In this document: positions 36,275 through 43,805 of the stretch, in pieces
Layout: each line of letters starts with the position of its first letter
How positions within the stretch are numbered: position 1 is the first letter of the stretch
Assembly (NCBI GenBank): GCA_937907485.1
Contig: CALESR010000270.1
Location: 7,582-71,581 of the forward strand
Length of the DNA: 64,000 nt
Origin: an uncultured Paracoccaceae bacterium
GTDB lineage: Bacteria; Pseudomonadota; Alphaproteobacteria; Rhodobacterales; Rhodobacteraceae
Direction of reading: 5' to 3'
Notes under the pieces: generated by a model
What the model saw: the letters and a program-made list of their open reading frames with translations, nothing else
Told to the model about the DNA's origin: nothing
Database searches by the model: none
Translations under genes and position numbers: made by a program

Positions 36275-36534
36275 GCCAGCACCAGCGCGTGGATGCCGCT
36301 GGCCGTGGTGCCGGTCGCGTTCACCCGGCGCACGCCGAGCGGCAGGATCGAATGGTCGAGAACCGACAGGCTGCGGGTATTCCCGGCCACCGTAACGATA
36401 TCCAGCGTGCCGCCGGTTTCGACATAAAGCGCGATGGCAACATGCGCCAGATCGACCGAGTCGCTGGGCGTGACGGGCAGCGCGTCGGTCGCGGGGCCGG
36501 ACAGGGCAGCGGAACGATGCGAAAAGGGGTTCAT
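36271..36534 (-). CDS. Spike base protein, Rcc01079 (GhsA) family
   Basis: An 87-residue protein that matches, from memory, the compact family described from R. capsulatus rcc01079 (GhsA). The sequence SGPATDALPVTPSD, then LAHVAIALYVETGGTLDIVT, and LPLGVRRVNATGTTASGIHA are the hallmarks. GhsA is the base of GTA head spikes; related proteins occur near tail or capsid genes of alphaproteobacterial phages. The start ATG at 36534 has AAGGA about 7 bp upstream. It is first in a three-gene operon on the minus strand. No other GTA structural gene is nearby, as in R. capsulatus where the spike genes are outside the main cluster. Confidence 0.75.
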   Translation of the reverse strand: MNPFSHRSAALSGPATDALPVTPSDSVDLAHVAIALYVETGGTLDIVTVAGNTRSLSVLDHSILPLGVRRVNATGTTASGIHALVLA

Positions 36535-36770
36535 GGCAAGTCCTTGTGCTGGGGTGCGCGGCAGCAAGTCGCTGGCCGCATCCGGCACTGTCCGCCAACG
36601 GCCTTGCTCTTGCGTGATGTGCGCGGACCCGCCGTTAAGACTTGGTGAACCAGCTTGGCTGCGAAGCTGGCAGGCCGCGCAACGCACCGTCAATTTCCAC
36701 AGAAGCAGCCCGGCGCATCAGGTCGCGGAACAACAAGGCGCGCCTCAATTGCCCCTCGGACGCCACGACA
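36535..36770. promoter_or_regulatory. Intergenic region upstream of the spike operon
   Basis: This 236-bp gap lies between the spike operon and the sugar transferase gene, both on the minus strand. It should carry the spike operon promoter. I see no clear conserved box or gene. Confidence 0.3.
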
Positions 36771-37376
36771 TCACCGCAGCCGACGGAAAACCGTCGCCAG
36801 GATAAGCCTGAAATCCCAGCACAAAGTTCGGTTGCGGGCATAGAGGAGGTCGAGATGTGCTTTTCGTGGAATGCAACGCGTCTGATAGACCCGCTCGTTT
36901 TCTTCCGGTGTCGTGCAATGGCGCAGCAGGAAATCCTCATGCGCATGGAAATAGATCGAAGCCACGCCGGTCACGCCTGGGCGCGATTGCAGGACCTTGC
37001 CATAGATCTCGGGGAATCGCTCGACATAGACCGGCAGCGGCGGGCGAGGGCCGACGAAACTCATGTCCCCCTTGAGTATGTTCCATAGCTGCGGGATTTC
37101 GTCGATTCGGGTGCGGCGCAGAAACGCCCCGGTCCGGGTGATCCGATGCGCCTTGTGGCCACCCGAGGCGGTCGTATCGTTGACCGCCGGGCGCATCGTG
37201 CGGAATTTCACCAAGCGAAAAGTCTTGCGAGGCGCCTTGGCGCGGTCAGAGATGTAAAAAACCGGACGGCCATCAAGCAGGAGGATCGCCACAGCGGTCA
37301 CGATCATGATCGGCGAGAAGACGGCGATGGCGATCAGGGCGAAAAGGATGTCGAAAAATCGTTTTGCAGGCGTCAT
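36771..37376 (-). CDS. Undecaprenyl-phosphate sugar transferase (initiating enzyme)
   Basis: A 201-residue member of the bacterial sugar transferase family, which loads the first sugar phosphate onto undecaprenyl phosphate. One N-terminal hydrophobic re-entrant segment (about 8-33) precedes the catalytic domain with LVKFRTMRP, TRIDEIPQLWNILKGDMS and FVGPRPPLP. The short length matches PglC-like monotopic enzymes, not the large WbaP/WcaJ type. The nucleotide-sugar supply from the local 4,6-dehydratase would suit a diacetamido-sugar or HexNAc substrate, but this is inference. It lies apart from the main operon, between the spike genes and the integrated element. Confidence 0.88.
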   Translation of the reverse strand: MTPAKRFFDILFALIAIAVFSPIMIVTAVAILLLDGRPVFYISDRAKAPRKTFRLVKFRTMRPAVNDTTASGGHKAHRITRTGAFLRRTRIDEIPQLWNILKGDMSFVGPRPPLPVYVERFPEIYGKVLQSRPGVTGVASIYFHAHEDFLLRHCTTPEENERVYQTRCIPRKAHLDLLYARNRTLCWDFRLILATVFRRLR

Positions 37377-37395
37377 AATCCCATTCCTTTCGTAA

Positions 37396-37417
37396 CCACC
37401 TGTCCTGTTTCTGGTGG
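37396..37417. promoter_or_regulatory. Inverted repeat upstream of the sugar transferase gene
   Basis: CCACC at 37396-37400 and GGTGG at 37413-37417 form an interrupted palindrome 20 to 41 bp upstream of the start at 37376. Its position suits an operator or part of the leader. The rest of the 252-bp gap up to the element (37377-37628) has no gene that I can support. Weak evidence. Confidence 0.25.
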
Positions 37418-37628
37418 CGACGGAAAACTTCGTCCTTCATCACCTCGCGGCGGAAGGTTCGCGCTCAAGCCTCGCTTATCCCTGATCCAACCCGGCAAGC
37501 CAAGAGCACGGTGAGCCCCCAAGCGCGGCGCACCCAAGCCTGATCCGTTCCGGGGTCTGGGCGAGGTGAAAGCCGAACAGTCTCGCTCCGCCAAACGAGG
37601 CAAACCCGTTGAGGGAAGACCAATGCTC

Positions 37629-37646
37629 ATATGGCGGATGGGGTGG
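37629..37646. repeat. Left attachment site (18-bp direct repeat)
   Basis: ATATGGCGGATGGGGTGG is identical to 44329-44346, which covers the 3' end of tRNA-Ser. It marks the left end of the integrated element. The bases just outside differ (C versus T before, C versus G after). Confidence 0.9.
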
Positions 37647-37775
37647 CCGCCATGAAAGCGATTTATCCGTTAGCAATCAATAGCATAATGGCGAAACTCG
37701 CCTAGTTTCCTTGGCCATACCACACAAGCCGGTATGCAGCCTTGCGCGATTCGGTGCATCTGGTTACTCTATCTT

Positions 37776-37784
37776 TGTGGGGTA
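37776..37784 (+). promoter_or_regulatory. Putative integrase arm-type site, left end
   Basis: TGTGGGGTA lies about 20 bp upstream of the integrase start, and the 12-bp context CTTTGTGGGGTA recurs at the right end (44277-44288). A degenerate inverted copy (TACCACACA) is at 37718-37726. Shared motifs at both ends of an element fit integrase arm binding, and here could also autoregulate the integrase gene. Confidence 0.5.
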
Positions 37785-37802
37785 GTAAGAAGGGCACCAG
37801 AC

Positions 37803-39092
37803 ATGCCGAGGATTGCCGAAGAATTGACCGCGCTGGACGTCAAGCGGCTGGCGCATCCCGGCGGAGCCAACAATGCCCTGTTTGCGGTGGGGGGCGTGCC
37901 GGGGCTTCACATGCAGATTACCCCAATGGGCGGGCGCACCTGGATATTGCGCGTCAAGGTGGGGATAAAGCGGCGCGATATCGGGCTGGGCGGCTTTCCC
38001 GCTGTGACCCTATCGCAGGCCCGCGACAAGGCCCGCGACGCCCGCGCCAAGATCGAGCAAGGCATTGACCCGGTCGAGGTGCGCAAAGCCGCCAAAGCCG
38101 CGCTGATTGCCTCACAGCGCCGGGGCCTGACCTTTGCGCAGGCGGTCGAGCGCTACCTTGCCGCCAAGATGGAGGCGCACAAGAACGCCAAGCACCGCCA
38201 GCAATGGGCCAACACGCTGGCCACCTATGCCACCCCGGAACTGGGCGCGCTTCTGGTGCAGGATATCCAAACGCAGGACATTCTGCGCGCGTTGCAGCCG
38301 ATCTGGGTCGACAAGACCGAAACCGCCAGCCGGGTTCGCGGGCGCATCGAGGCGGTCCTGTCATGGGCAACCGTGGCCGGGCACCGGACGGGCGACAACC
38401 CAGCGCGCTGGTCTGGCAACCTGAAAGAACTGTTGCCCGTGCCGTCCAAGGTCGCCAAGGAAGGCCACCATCCCGCCGTCACGATTGACGAAGCGCCGCG
38501 CTGGTTTGCCGCCTTGCAGGGCCGCGACGGGTTCGGGGCGCGGGCGCTGGAGTTTGCCGCGTTGACCGCGACTCGGTCCAAGGAAGTGCGCGGCGCGCCT
38601 TGGGATGAGATCGATCTGGACAAGGGGCTGTGGATAGTCCCCGCTGTGCGGATGAAAGGGGGCAAGGAACACCGCGTCCCCCTGTCCCCGCGCGCGCTGT
38701 CGTTGCTGCGCGCGCTGCCCCGGATCGAGGGCAACCCGCTGGTGTTTCCGGCGGCGCGCGGCGGGCAACTGTCCGACATGACCCTGTCGGCCACCATGAA
38801 GCGGATGCACGAGGCCGAGGTGGCCGAGGGCGGCGCGGGTTACCTTGACCGCACGTCCAAGCGCCCCGCCGTGCCGCATGGCCTGCGCAGCACCTTCCGC
38901 GACTGGGTGGCCGAGCGGACGCAATACCCCGGCGACATGGCCGAGGTCGCGCTGGCGCACAAAATCAGCAACGCCGTTGAGGCCAGCTATCGGCGCGGCG
39001 ACATGATCGAAAAGCGCCGCCGGATGATGGCGGATTGGGCGGATTATCTGGGCGGCACGGCGAAGGCCGGGCAGGTTGTGAGGATCGGGTGA
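37803..39092 (+). CDS. P4-type tyrosine recombinase (integrase)
   Basis: A 429-residue integrase. The N-terminal DUF4102-like arm-binding domain includes GGRTWILRVKVG and RRDIGLGGFPAVTLSQAR; a core-binding SAM-like domain follows (about 110-200). The catalytic domain shows TATRSKEVRG with the first arginine, KGGKEHRVPLS, HGLRSTFRDW (H-x-x-R), ALAHK and the nucleophile tyrosine in ASYRRGD. All residues are intact, so it is probably active. It catalyses integration at the 3' end of tRNA genes, matching the repeats found. The start at 37803 has GAAGGG about 9 bp upstream. Its stop overlaps the next gene as TGATG. Confidence 0.93.
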   Translation: MPRIAEELTALDVKRLAHPGGANNALFAVGGVPGLHMQITPMGGRTWILRVKVGIKRRDIGLGGFPAVTLSQARDKARDARAKIEQGIDPVEVRKAAKAALIASQRRGLTFAQAVERYLAAKMEAHKNAKHRQQWANTLATYATPELGALLVQDIQTQDILRALQPIWVDKTETASRVRGRIEAVLSWATVAGHRTGDNPARWSGNLKELLPVPSKVAKEGHHPAVTIDEAPRWFAALQGRDGFGARALEFAALTATRSKEVRGAPWDEIDLDKGLWIVPAVRMKGGKEHRVPLSPRALSLLRALPRIEGNPLVFPAARGGQLSDMTLSATMKRMHEAEVAEGGAGYLDRTSKRPAVPHGLRSTFRDWVAERTQYPGDMAEVALAHKISNAVEASYRRGDMIEKRRRMMADWADYLGGTAKAGQVVRIG

Positions 39093-39994
39093 TGTGGTGT
39101 CCAGAAGGCTACGTTTCTTGGAATGATGTGGTGAATGAAGTCTTCGAGTTGGCCGAGAAGATTTTGTGCGAAGTCAGTGCCTCGAAATCGCTTGTAGCTT
39201 ATGAAGACGGACCGACAACTCCCCGTCATATTCACTCAGCAAGTTACTATCTTATTCGTGGCGGGTTTGCTGAAGACTATGCAGAGGCGGATTTCATTGT
39301 AGGGCTAACGGCAACATACCTCTTGAGTCATTTTCTTGAGCACTTTCCGCCACTACTAGCCAATATCGCTGGTCCAATCATTCAAGCAAGTCCAGAAGTC
39401 TTTCTTCACAAGGATCGCCTCGACCTCTGCACATATTCTTGGCCAATAAGAAGTGACCCACAATTTCAGGCGCTGTTCACTTATGCAAAGGAAGGGCGAA
39501 TCTCAACGAAGACACTTCTTGATCGATTCGCGTTCATCGATCCGATTTCAGGGCAAATTTGTCGCAAGAATGGTGACATAAACTTTCTCGCTAACTTCAC
39601 CTCAATGGATGAAATGGATGCTTACAGACTTGCTGAGTTTGTCCGCAATGTGTCCGAATCCGTCGTCTGCTGGCCTGCATTTCCCGATTCAAATGATATA
39701 CGAGACTTTCTAGACGGTCTTGGCTGGGACGAAAAAATCTCGGCGAAGCTAAATGACGTTCTTGGAGGCGAAACCGATTCCCCTACGACAGGCGAAAAAC
39801 TGATGAGAGGAAGGCCTGACAAGAAGGCCGCTGCTGCTAAGGTCTACTTTGATATCTTTCCAGATGGGCATGAAGCCTGCGGCAAGACATGGAAGCAAGC
39901 CCTTCAAGAAGTTGAAAGTCGCCTAGGAAGGTCAGTATCGGAAGTCACCCTCAAAAGGGGCGTTGGTCAATTACGGGGACGAGCACCTCAATAA
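39092..39994 (+). CDS. AT-rich hypothetical protein in element (300 aa)
   Basis: A 300-residue protein that I do not recognise. Base composition is clearly AT-richer than anything else in the window, and codon use is foreign, so it is likely a recent acquisition. Residues 1-240 look alpha-helical with several hydrophobic stretches (for example LTATYLLSHFLEHFPPLLANIAG), but no clear membrane topology. The last 60 residues (RGRPDKKAAAAKVYFD to the end) resemble a small helix-turn-helix or basic tail. It overlaps the integrase stop by one base, so it may depend on integrase transcription. Position and composition fit a cargo gene, for example defence or regulation, with no direct proof. Confidence 0.7.
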   Translation: MWCPEGYVSWNDVVNEVFELAEKILCEVSASKSLVAYEDGPTTPRHIHSASYYLIRGGFAEDYAEADFIVGLTATYLLSHFLEHFPPLLANIAGPIIQASPEVFLHKDRLDLCTYSWPIRSDPQFQALFTYAKEGRISTKTLLDRFAFIDPISGQICRKNGDINFLANFTSMDEMDAYRLAEFVRNVSESVVCWPAFPDSNDIRDFLDGLGWDEKISAKLNDVLGGETDSPTTGEKLMRGRPDKKAAAAKVYFDIFPDGHEACGKTWKQALQEVESRLGRSVSEVTLKRGVGQLRGRAPQ

Positions 39995-40094
39995 TCGCAA
40001 AAACCATTTTGAACTTTGCGAGATTTCTGAGTAGCTGCCGCTACGTGTCGGATTGGGCCACGATGCGATCCATGGCAACCGCATGGAGTAGCAA

Positions 40095-40283
40095 ATGCCT
40101 GCAACCTATCTCACTGACCGCCAGCTTGGCGCCCGCTGGGGCGTTCACCATCTGACCATCCGTCGCTGGCAACGCACCGATCCCGAATTTCCCCGCCCGG
40201 TGAAACTGACACCCGGCTGCACCCGCTGGAAACTGTCGGAAATCGAGGCTTGGGAAGCGTCCAAAGCCCAAACCGCCGCATAA
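40095..40283 (+). CDS. AlpA-like DNA-binding protein (excisionase/regulator)
   Basis: A 62-residue winged-helix protein of the AlpA/MerR-like excisionase type: YLTDRQLGARWGVHHLTIRRW is the helix-turn-helix, followed by FPRPVKLTPGCTRWKLSEIEAW, the standard AlpA wing and C-terminal helix. Such proteins activate integrase expression or act as excision factors in P4-like elements. Coding capacity and family match are good despite the small size. Confidence 0.85.
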   Translation: MPATYLTDRQLGARWGVHHLTIRRWQRTDPEFPRPVKLTPGCTRWKLSEIEAWEASKAQTAA

Positions 40284-40389
40284 ACGAAACCGCCACCCGG
40301 CGGGGCGGCGGCGCATTCGTTTTGGGGCATTTGGACTGCCTGAACAATAGCACCACCCTGCCTTGGCATCAATGCTCAAGGTATTGAAC

Positions 40390-40680
40390 ATGACCAAACA
40401 AGACCACTGGTTTTCCAACCCCACTCAGGTGTTCTGGTGTTGCAAAGCCCTGATCGATGGCCGCTGGATTTCCCACAAGACGGAAATTCGCGAGGTGAAC
40501 GGATGGCGCCTTGGCGCAATCATCCACAATCTGAAATCCAGATACCGCTGGCCGATTGAGGTCGAGTATCGCGGCCCCGAGTGCATCGCCTATTACCGGC
40601 TGCGCCCCGGCACCGAGATTGCCCGCCTCAAATTCCCGCCCAGCGCCGCCGGGCTTGCGGGCGAGGTATCGGGATGCTGA
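40390..40680 (+). CDS. Small HTH-like protein of mobile element
   Basis: A 96-residue protein. The central part, NGWRLGAIIHNLKSRYRWPIEVEY, resembles the small helix-turn-helix domain in phage and island proteins where the pattern is RL-x-x-x-I-x-x-L-R-x-x-G-x-x-I. The ATG at 40390 has AAGG 8 bp upstream; an in-frame ATG at 40372 and TTG at 40363 are alternatives. It overlaps the tiny membrane-protein gene and precedes the primase. A regulatory or replication accessory role is a guess. Confidence 0.55.
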   Translation: MTKQDHWFSNPTQVFWCCKALIDGRWISHKTEIREVNGWRLGAIIHNLKSRYRWPIEVEYRGPECIAYYRLRPGTEIARLKFPPSAAGLAGEVSGC

Positions 40681-40781
40681 CCCTGTTGCTCAAGCTGGGG
40701 TTTCGCCCCGTTGTCGCGTCATTGTTGGCCCTTGCCTTCTATACGGTGCTACTCTTGCTCATCTGGTGGGTGATGCCATGA
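40674..40781 (+). CDS. Tiny single-pass membrane protein (35 aa)
   Basis: A 35-residue open frame with one strong hydrophobic helix: FRPVVASLLALAFYTVLLLL, followed by IWWVMP. It starts at an ATG inside the end of the upstream gene and its stop overlaps the primase start as ATGA, so it is embedded in a translational chain. The sequence looks like a real membrane peptide (toxin-like or holin-like in size), but no family is recognised. Confidence 0.5.
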   Translation: MLTLLLKLGFRPVVASLLALAFYTVLLLLIWWVMP

Positions 40782-41890
40782 GCACTCGCGCCCGGCGCCA
40801 TGATGACGTGCTTCCCGATGATTTCCGCAATCAGCTTGCCCGCCTTGCGCGGGCGGGCTTCCCCCTCTTGCCGCTTGGCGGTGGCACCGATGGCAAGGCC
40901 CCGCTGGTGAGGGCATGGGCTGGCCCTGTGTTGCCTTTGGCGCACGTTCTGGCCCCGCTGCACCGATCTGGGGCGCAGGTCTATGGCATCCGGCTGGACG
41001 GGCTGGCGGTGATCGATTGCGACGACGACGACCCCGCGCTTGTTGATGCGATGGAGGCACGTTTCGGCCCGTCCCCGGTGCATGTGAAAACCCCACGCGG
41101 GCGCCACCTGTATTATCGGGCTAGTCGCGCCGAGACGGCGCCAAACCTGCGCGCCGAGGGATTGCCGGTCGATATCAAGACCGGGGCGCGGTCCTATGTC
41201 GTGGGGCCGCTGTCTCTCAGGCCCGATGGAGGCGCCTATGTGGCCGCCAAGGGCGTGCTGGGCATCGATGCCTTGCCAACCCTGCGCGCGCCTCTCAGGC
41301 CCGCCCCAGAGGCGCCGGGCAGGGCACTGTTAATCGGTGAACGCCATGTGAGGCTGGTCAAGGAGGCGGTCGCAATGGTCGAGTTTGTGGACAGCGCCGA
41401 GGAACTGGCCGCCAACCTTGCGGCGGTTCGGGATGACCTTTGCCAAGATGCCGAGAACTTCCCGGATAGTGAGGTGGTCGCCATATCGGGCTGGGCTTGG
41501 ACGGTGAGACTTGAAAACCGGGTTTACCGGGGTCGCCAGAGCGCCTTTTCGGTTCAACGGCTGGCCTTGGACGCGCTGCGCCGATGGGAGAACGGCACCG
41601 ACGCGCTAGCGATGTATGTGATGCTGGTCGACCTGCATGGGCATATCCCCGGCAAGCGGTTCGCGCTGGACTTCAAGGCCATGCGGGCGTCCGACCTGAC
41701 CCGGCTTTCCGTTCCCCGCCTGCGCGCGGGGCGGCGCACCTTGCAAGCTGTGGGGCTGCTGAGGCTGATGGGCAACCATCGCGCGGGCGCGGTTCACCAG
41801 ACCTTTGCCTTGGGCAGGCCTTGCGCCCCTGACGCCGACCCGGACCGCATCGTTCATATTGGCAAACCCGCCCACAAAGGGCAAAGTTGA
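40778..41890 (+). CDS. Primase-polymerase (bifunctional DNA primase/polymerase domain) protein
   Basis: A 370-residue protein. The N-terminal prim-pol domain (about residues 15-190) shows GFPLLPLGGGTDGKAPLV, GIRLDGLAVIDCDDDDP with the metal-binding acidic residues, and HVKTPRGRHLYYRA. This is the pattern of plasmid and satellite primase-polymerases. The C-terminal half has a possible winged-helix (about 255-340) and no helicase Walker motif, so it is a primase without fused helicase. It likely drives element replication. The ATG at 40778 is coupled to the tiny membrane protein. Confidence 0.78.
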   Translation: MSTRARRHDDVLPDDFRNQLARLARAGFPLLPLGGGTDGKAPLVRAWAGPVLPLAHVLAPLHRSGAQVYGIRLDGLAVIDCDDDDPALVDAMEARFGPSPVHVKTPRGRHLYYRASRAETAPNLRAEGLPVDIKTGARSYVVGPLSLRPDGGAYVAAKGVLGIDALPTLRAPLRPAPEAPGRALLIGERHVRLVKEAVAMVEFVDSAEELAANLAAVRDDLCQDAENFPDSEVVAISGWAWTVRLENRVYRGRQSAFSVQRLALDALRRWENGTDALAMYVMLVDLHGHIPGKRFALDFKAMRASDLTRLSVPRLRAGRRTLQAVGLLRLMGNHRAGAVHQTFALGRPCAPDADPDRIVHIGKPAHKGQS

Positions 41891-41925
41891 CAGGTCACCC
41901 GCGAACCGATGCCAAGCCGCGCCGC

Positions 41926-41951
41926 TGGTGGCCGGGGTGGATTTGAACCCA
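41926..41951 (-). repeat. tRNA 3'-end-like remnant inside the element
   Basis: Read on the minus strand the segment contains GGGTTCAAATCCACC, a tRNA T-arm consensus, then CCGGCCA and a terminal CCA. It lines up well with the same part of the tRNA-Ser gene at 44332. T-stem pairing is imperfect and no anticodon arm precedes it, so it is not a working tRNA. It may be an old attachment site or a captured tRNA end. The Shine-Dalgarno of the Sel1 gene lies just downstream. Confidence 0.45.
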
Positions 41952-41963
41952 AGGACGCAGTCC

Positions 41964-42767
41964 ATGAGAGCATTTGTTGTCGCGCTAGCCCTCGCCCTCG
42001 CCCCGGTGCCCGGCGTGGCGCAGGATTTTGAGGCCGGCTTGGCCGCCTTTGTGAATAGCGACTATGCGACAGCCCTGAATGAATGGAGGCCTTTGGCCGA
42101 GCAGGGCAACGCTCTGGCGCAATTCTCCCTTGGCTTCATGTATCACCAAGGCCAAGGCGTGCTGCAGGACCCTGCAGAAGCCGTGCGCTGGACTCGCGCC
42201 GCTGCAGAGCAGGGGCATGCAGGAGCGCAAGCCAATCTCGGCCTCATGTATCGCCTAGGCCAAGGCGTGCCGCAGGACTTTACAGAGGCCGCGCGCTGGT
42301 ATCGCGCTGCCGCAGAGCAAGGCCACGCTGTGGCACAATTAGACCTTGGAGACATCTATCACTATGGCAACGGCGTGCCGCAGGACCATGTCGAGGCCGT
42401 GCGCTGGTATCGGCTGGCCGCCGAGCAGGGCAACGCCGGGGCGCAAGCCAACCTCGGCGAGATGTATAGCATGGGCGTCGGCGTACTGCGGGACTATGCC
42501 GAGGCCGCACGCTGGAATCGTGCCGCCGCCGAGCAGGGAAATTCCTTCGCGCAAATGAATCTGGGCGCCATGTATGCCGAAGGCTACGGTATGCCACAGG
42601 ACTATGTTACGGCACATATGTGGCTAAACATCGTCGCTAGCACAGGATATCGACCTGCCGTCGCGGCCCGCGAAACTGTTGCCCGCAGAATGACCCTCAC
42701 TGACATATCCGAGGCGCAGCGCCGGGCGCGGGTTTGTATGGCGTCCAATTATCAAGATTGCGACTGA
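41964..42767 (+). CDS. Secreted Sel1-repeat protein
   Basis: A 267-residue protein with a signal peptide ending at GVAQ-D (about residue 20) and five 36-residue Sel1-like repeats from about residue 48 to 225, each with the pattern A-x-x-x-L-G-x-M-Y-x-x-G-x-G-V-x-x-D-x-x-x-A-x-x-W. Sel1 repeats are alpha-solenoid protein-binding modules, here in the periplasm or outside. The repeats are also very alike at DNA level. The ATG at 41964 has AAGGA 8 bp upstream. As an element cargo it may affect surface interactions or envelope stress; the partner is unknown. Confidence 0.85.
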   Translation: MRAFVVALALALAPVPGVAQDFEAGLAAFVNSDYATALNEWRPLAEQGNALAQFSLGFMYHQGQGVLQDPAEAVRWTRAAAEQGHAGAQANLGLMYRLGQGVPQDFTEAARWYRAAAEQGHAVAQLDLGDIYHYGNGVPQDHVEAVRWYRLAAEQGNAGAQANLGEMYSMGVGVLRDYAEAARWNRAAAEQGNSFAQMNLGAMYAEGYGMPQDYVTAHMWLNIVASTGYRPAVAARETVARRMTLTDISEAQRRARVCMASNYQDCD

Positions 42768-42825
42768 ATGCCGAATGAAGGGCGCAGGGGCGTGGGGAAA
42801 GCAGGGGGGAGGGCTAAGATTACAT

Positions 42826-43458
42826 ATGACGCCTGAAATCACACCTACAAACCCGCAAGAGGCCTGCCCGATGCCCGATAGCCCCGCACCCGCCAAGGCC
42901 CCGCCTGACCGCATAGACCGCACCCTCAAGGCCATACGCGACCATGAAACAGCGCCGAGCATGCAACTGTCCATGAGGGACGGCGCGTTGAACATCGGCT
43001 ATGAATGCGACGACCTGCAAACCGCGATGCTCTTGCAGATGGCCGACTTGGGCACCGCTGACCGCGACGTTTACGCGGGCCTGACCGGGCAGATAGCCTG
43101 CTTGGGCGCGCATGGGCGCAGTGTGGACAATACCGCGTCCAATTTCGTCATGGGCGTTGTTCGATGCGTGAAGCCGCGCGACGAACTGGAGGCCCTGCTG
43201 GCGACGCAGATGGGCGCTATTCACGCCGCCAGCATGATGATGGCGCGCAAACTCAATCTGGTGACGACCATCCCGCAACAGGACAGCGCCGAGCGCGCCC
43301 TGAACAAGCTGACCCGGACCTTTGCCATGCAGATGGAGGCCCTGAAACGCTATCGCACTGGCGGGCACCAGAAGGTCACGGTCGAGCATGTAACGGTGCA
43401 AGCTGGCGGGCAGGCCATTGTGGGCGCCGTCCAGACGGGGGGCGGGGAGCGCCCATGA
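42826..43458 (+). CDS. Mobile-element hypothetical protein (210 aa)
   Basis: A 210-residue, probably cytoplasmic protein. Helical middle with LLATQMGAIHAASMMMARKL, and a C-terminal KVTVEHVTVQAGGQAIVG motif that I recall from hypothetical proteins of alphaproteobacterial prophages and islands. It is normally paired, as here, with a gene encoding the H-G-G-x-G-A-P-type protein. The start is uncertain: ATG 42826 has GGAGGG 12 bp upstream, while ATG 42871 begins a more conserved part. Function unknown. Confidence 0.7.
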   Translation: MTPEITPTNPQEACPMPDSPAPAKAPPDRIDRTLKAIRDHETAPSMQLSMRDGALNIGYECDDLQTAMLLQMADLGTADRDVYAGLTGQIACLGAHGRSVDNTASNFVMGVVRCVKPRDELEALLATQMGAIHAASMMMARKLNLVTTIPQQDSAERALNKLTRTFAMQMEALKRYRTGGHQKVTVEHVTVQAGGQAIVGAVQTGGGERP

Positions 43459-43748
43459 AATCCGACGACAACCCCATGCGCCCCGTTAAAGACCCCGCCC
43501 AGCGCCTCGCCAAAGCCCCCCGTTGCCGCGCCATGGCCAAGACAACCCGGCACCGCTGCCAAGGCCCCGCTGTGACGGGCTGGCAAGTCTGCCGGATGCA
43601 CGGCGCAGGCGGCGGCGCCCCCTCTGGCCCGGCGAATGGCCGCTGGCGTCATGGGGAAAGGTCTAGGTCCGTTGAGGCCATGCGCCGCGAGATTGCCGAT
43701 CTGGTGGTCGAGGCGCGCAAGGCCGCGCTGGCGTTGGGGGCGTGTTGA
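43455..43748 (+). CDS. HGGxxGAPxGxxNGxxxHG motif protein
   Basis: A 97-residue basic protein. The segment RMHGAGGGAPSGPANGRWRHG matches the H-G-x-G-x-G-A-P-x-G-x-x-N-G-x-x-x-H-G motif of small prophage and island proteins. Upstream, CRAMAKTTRHRCQGPAVTGWQVCRMH holds four cysteines in a spacing that could bind zinc. It overlaps the preceding gene by ATGA, the usual partner order. Function unknown; a DNA-related or packaging-related role has been suggested only by context. Confidence 0.75.
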   Translation: MKSDDNPMRPVKDPAQRLAKAPRCRAMAKTTRHRCQGPAVTGWQVCRMHGAGGGAPSGPANGRWRHGERSRSVEAMRREIADLVVEARKAALALGAC

Positions 43749-43805
43749 AAGCTAGTCTGCGCTGGCGTTGATGCTGGTGGCACTCAAGTGGCCTCGAATT
43801 GAGGA

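Noticed and set aside
41922..41980. A second complete tRNA gene
   Set aside because: Only a T-arm-like and CCA-like part is present; pairing is imperfect and no anticodon arm exists. Kept only as a remnant.
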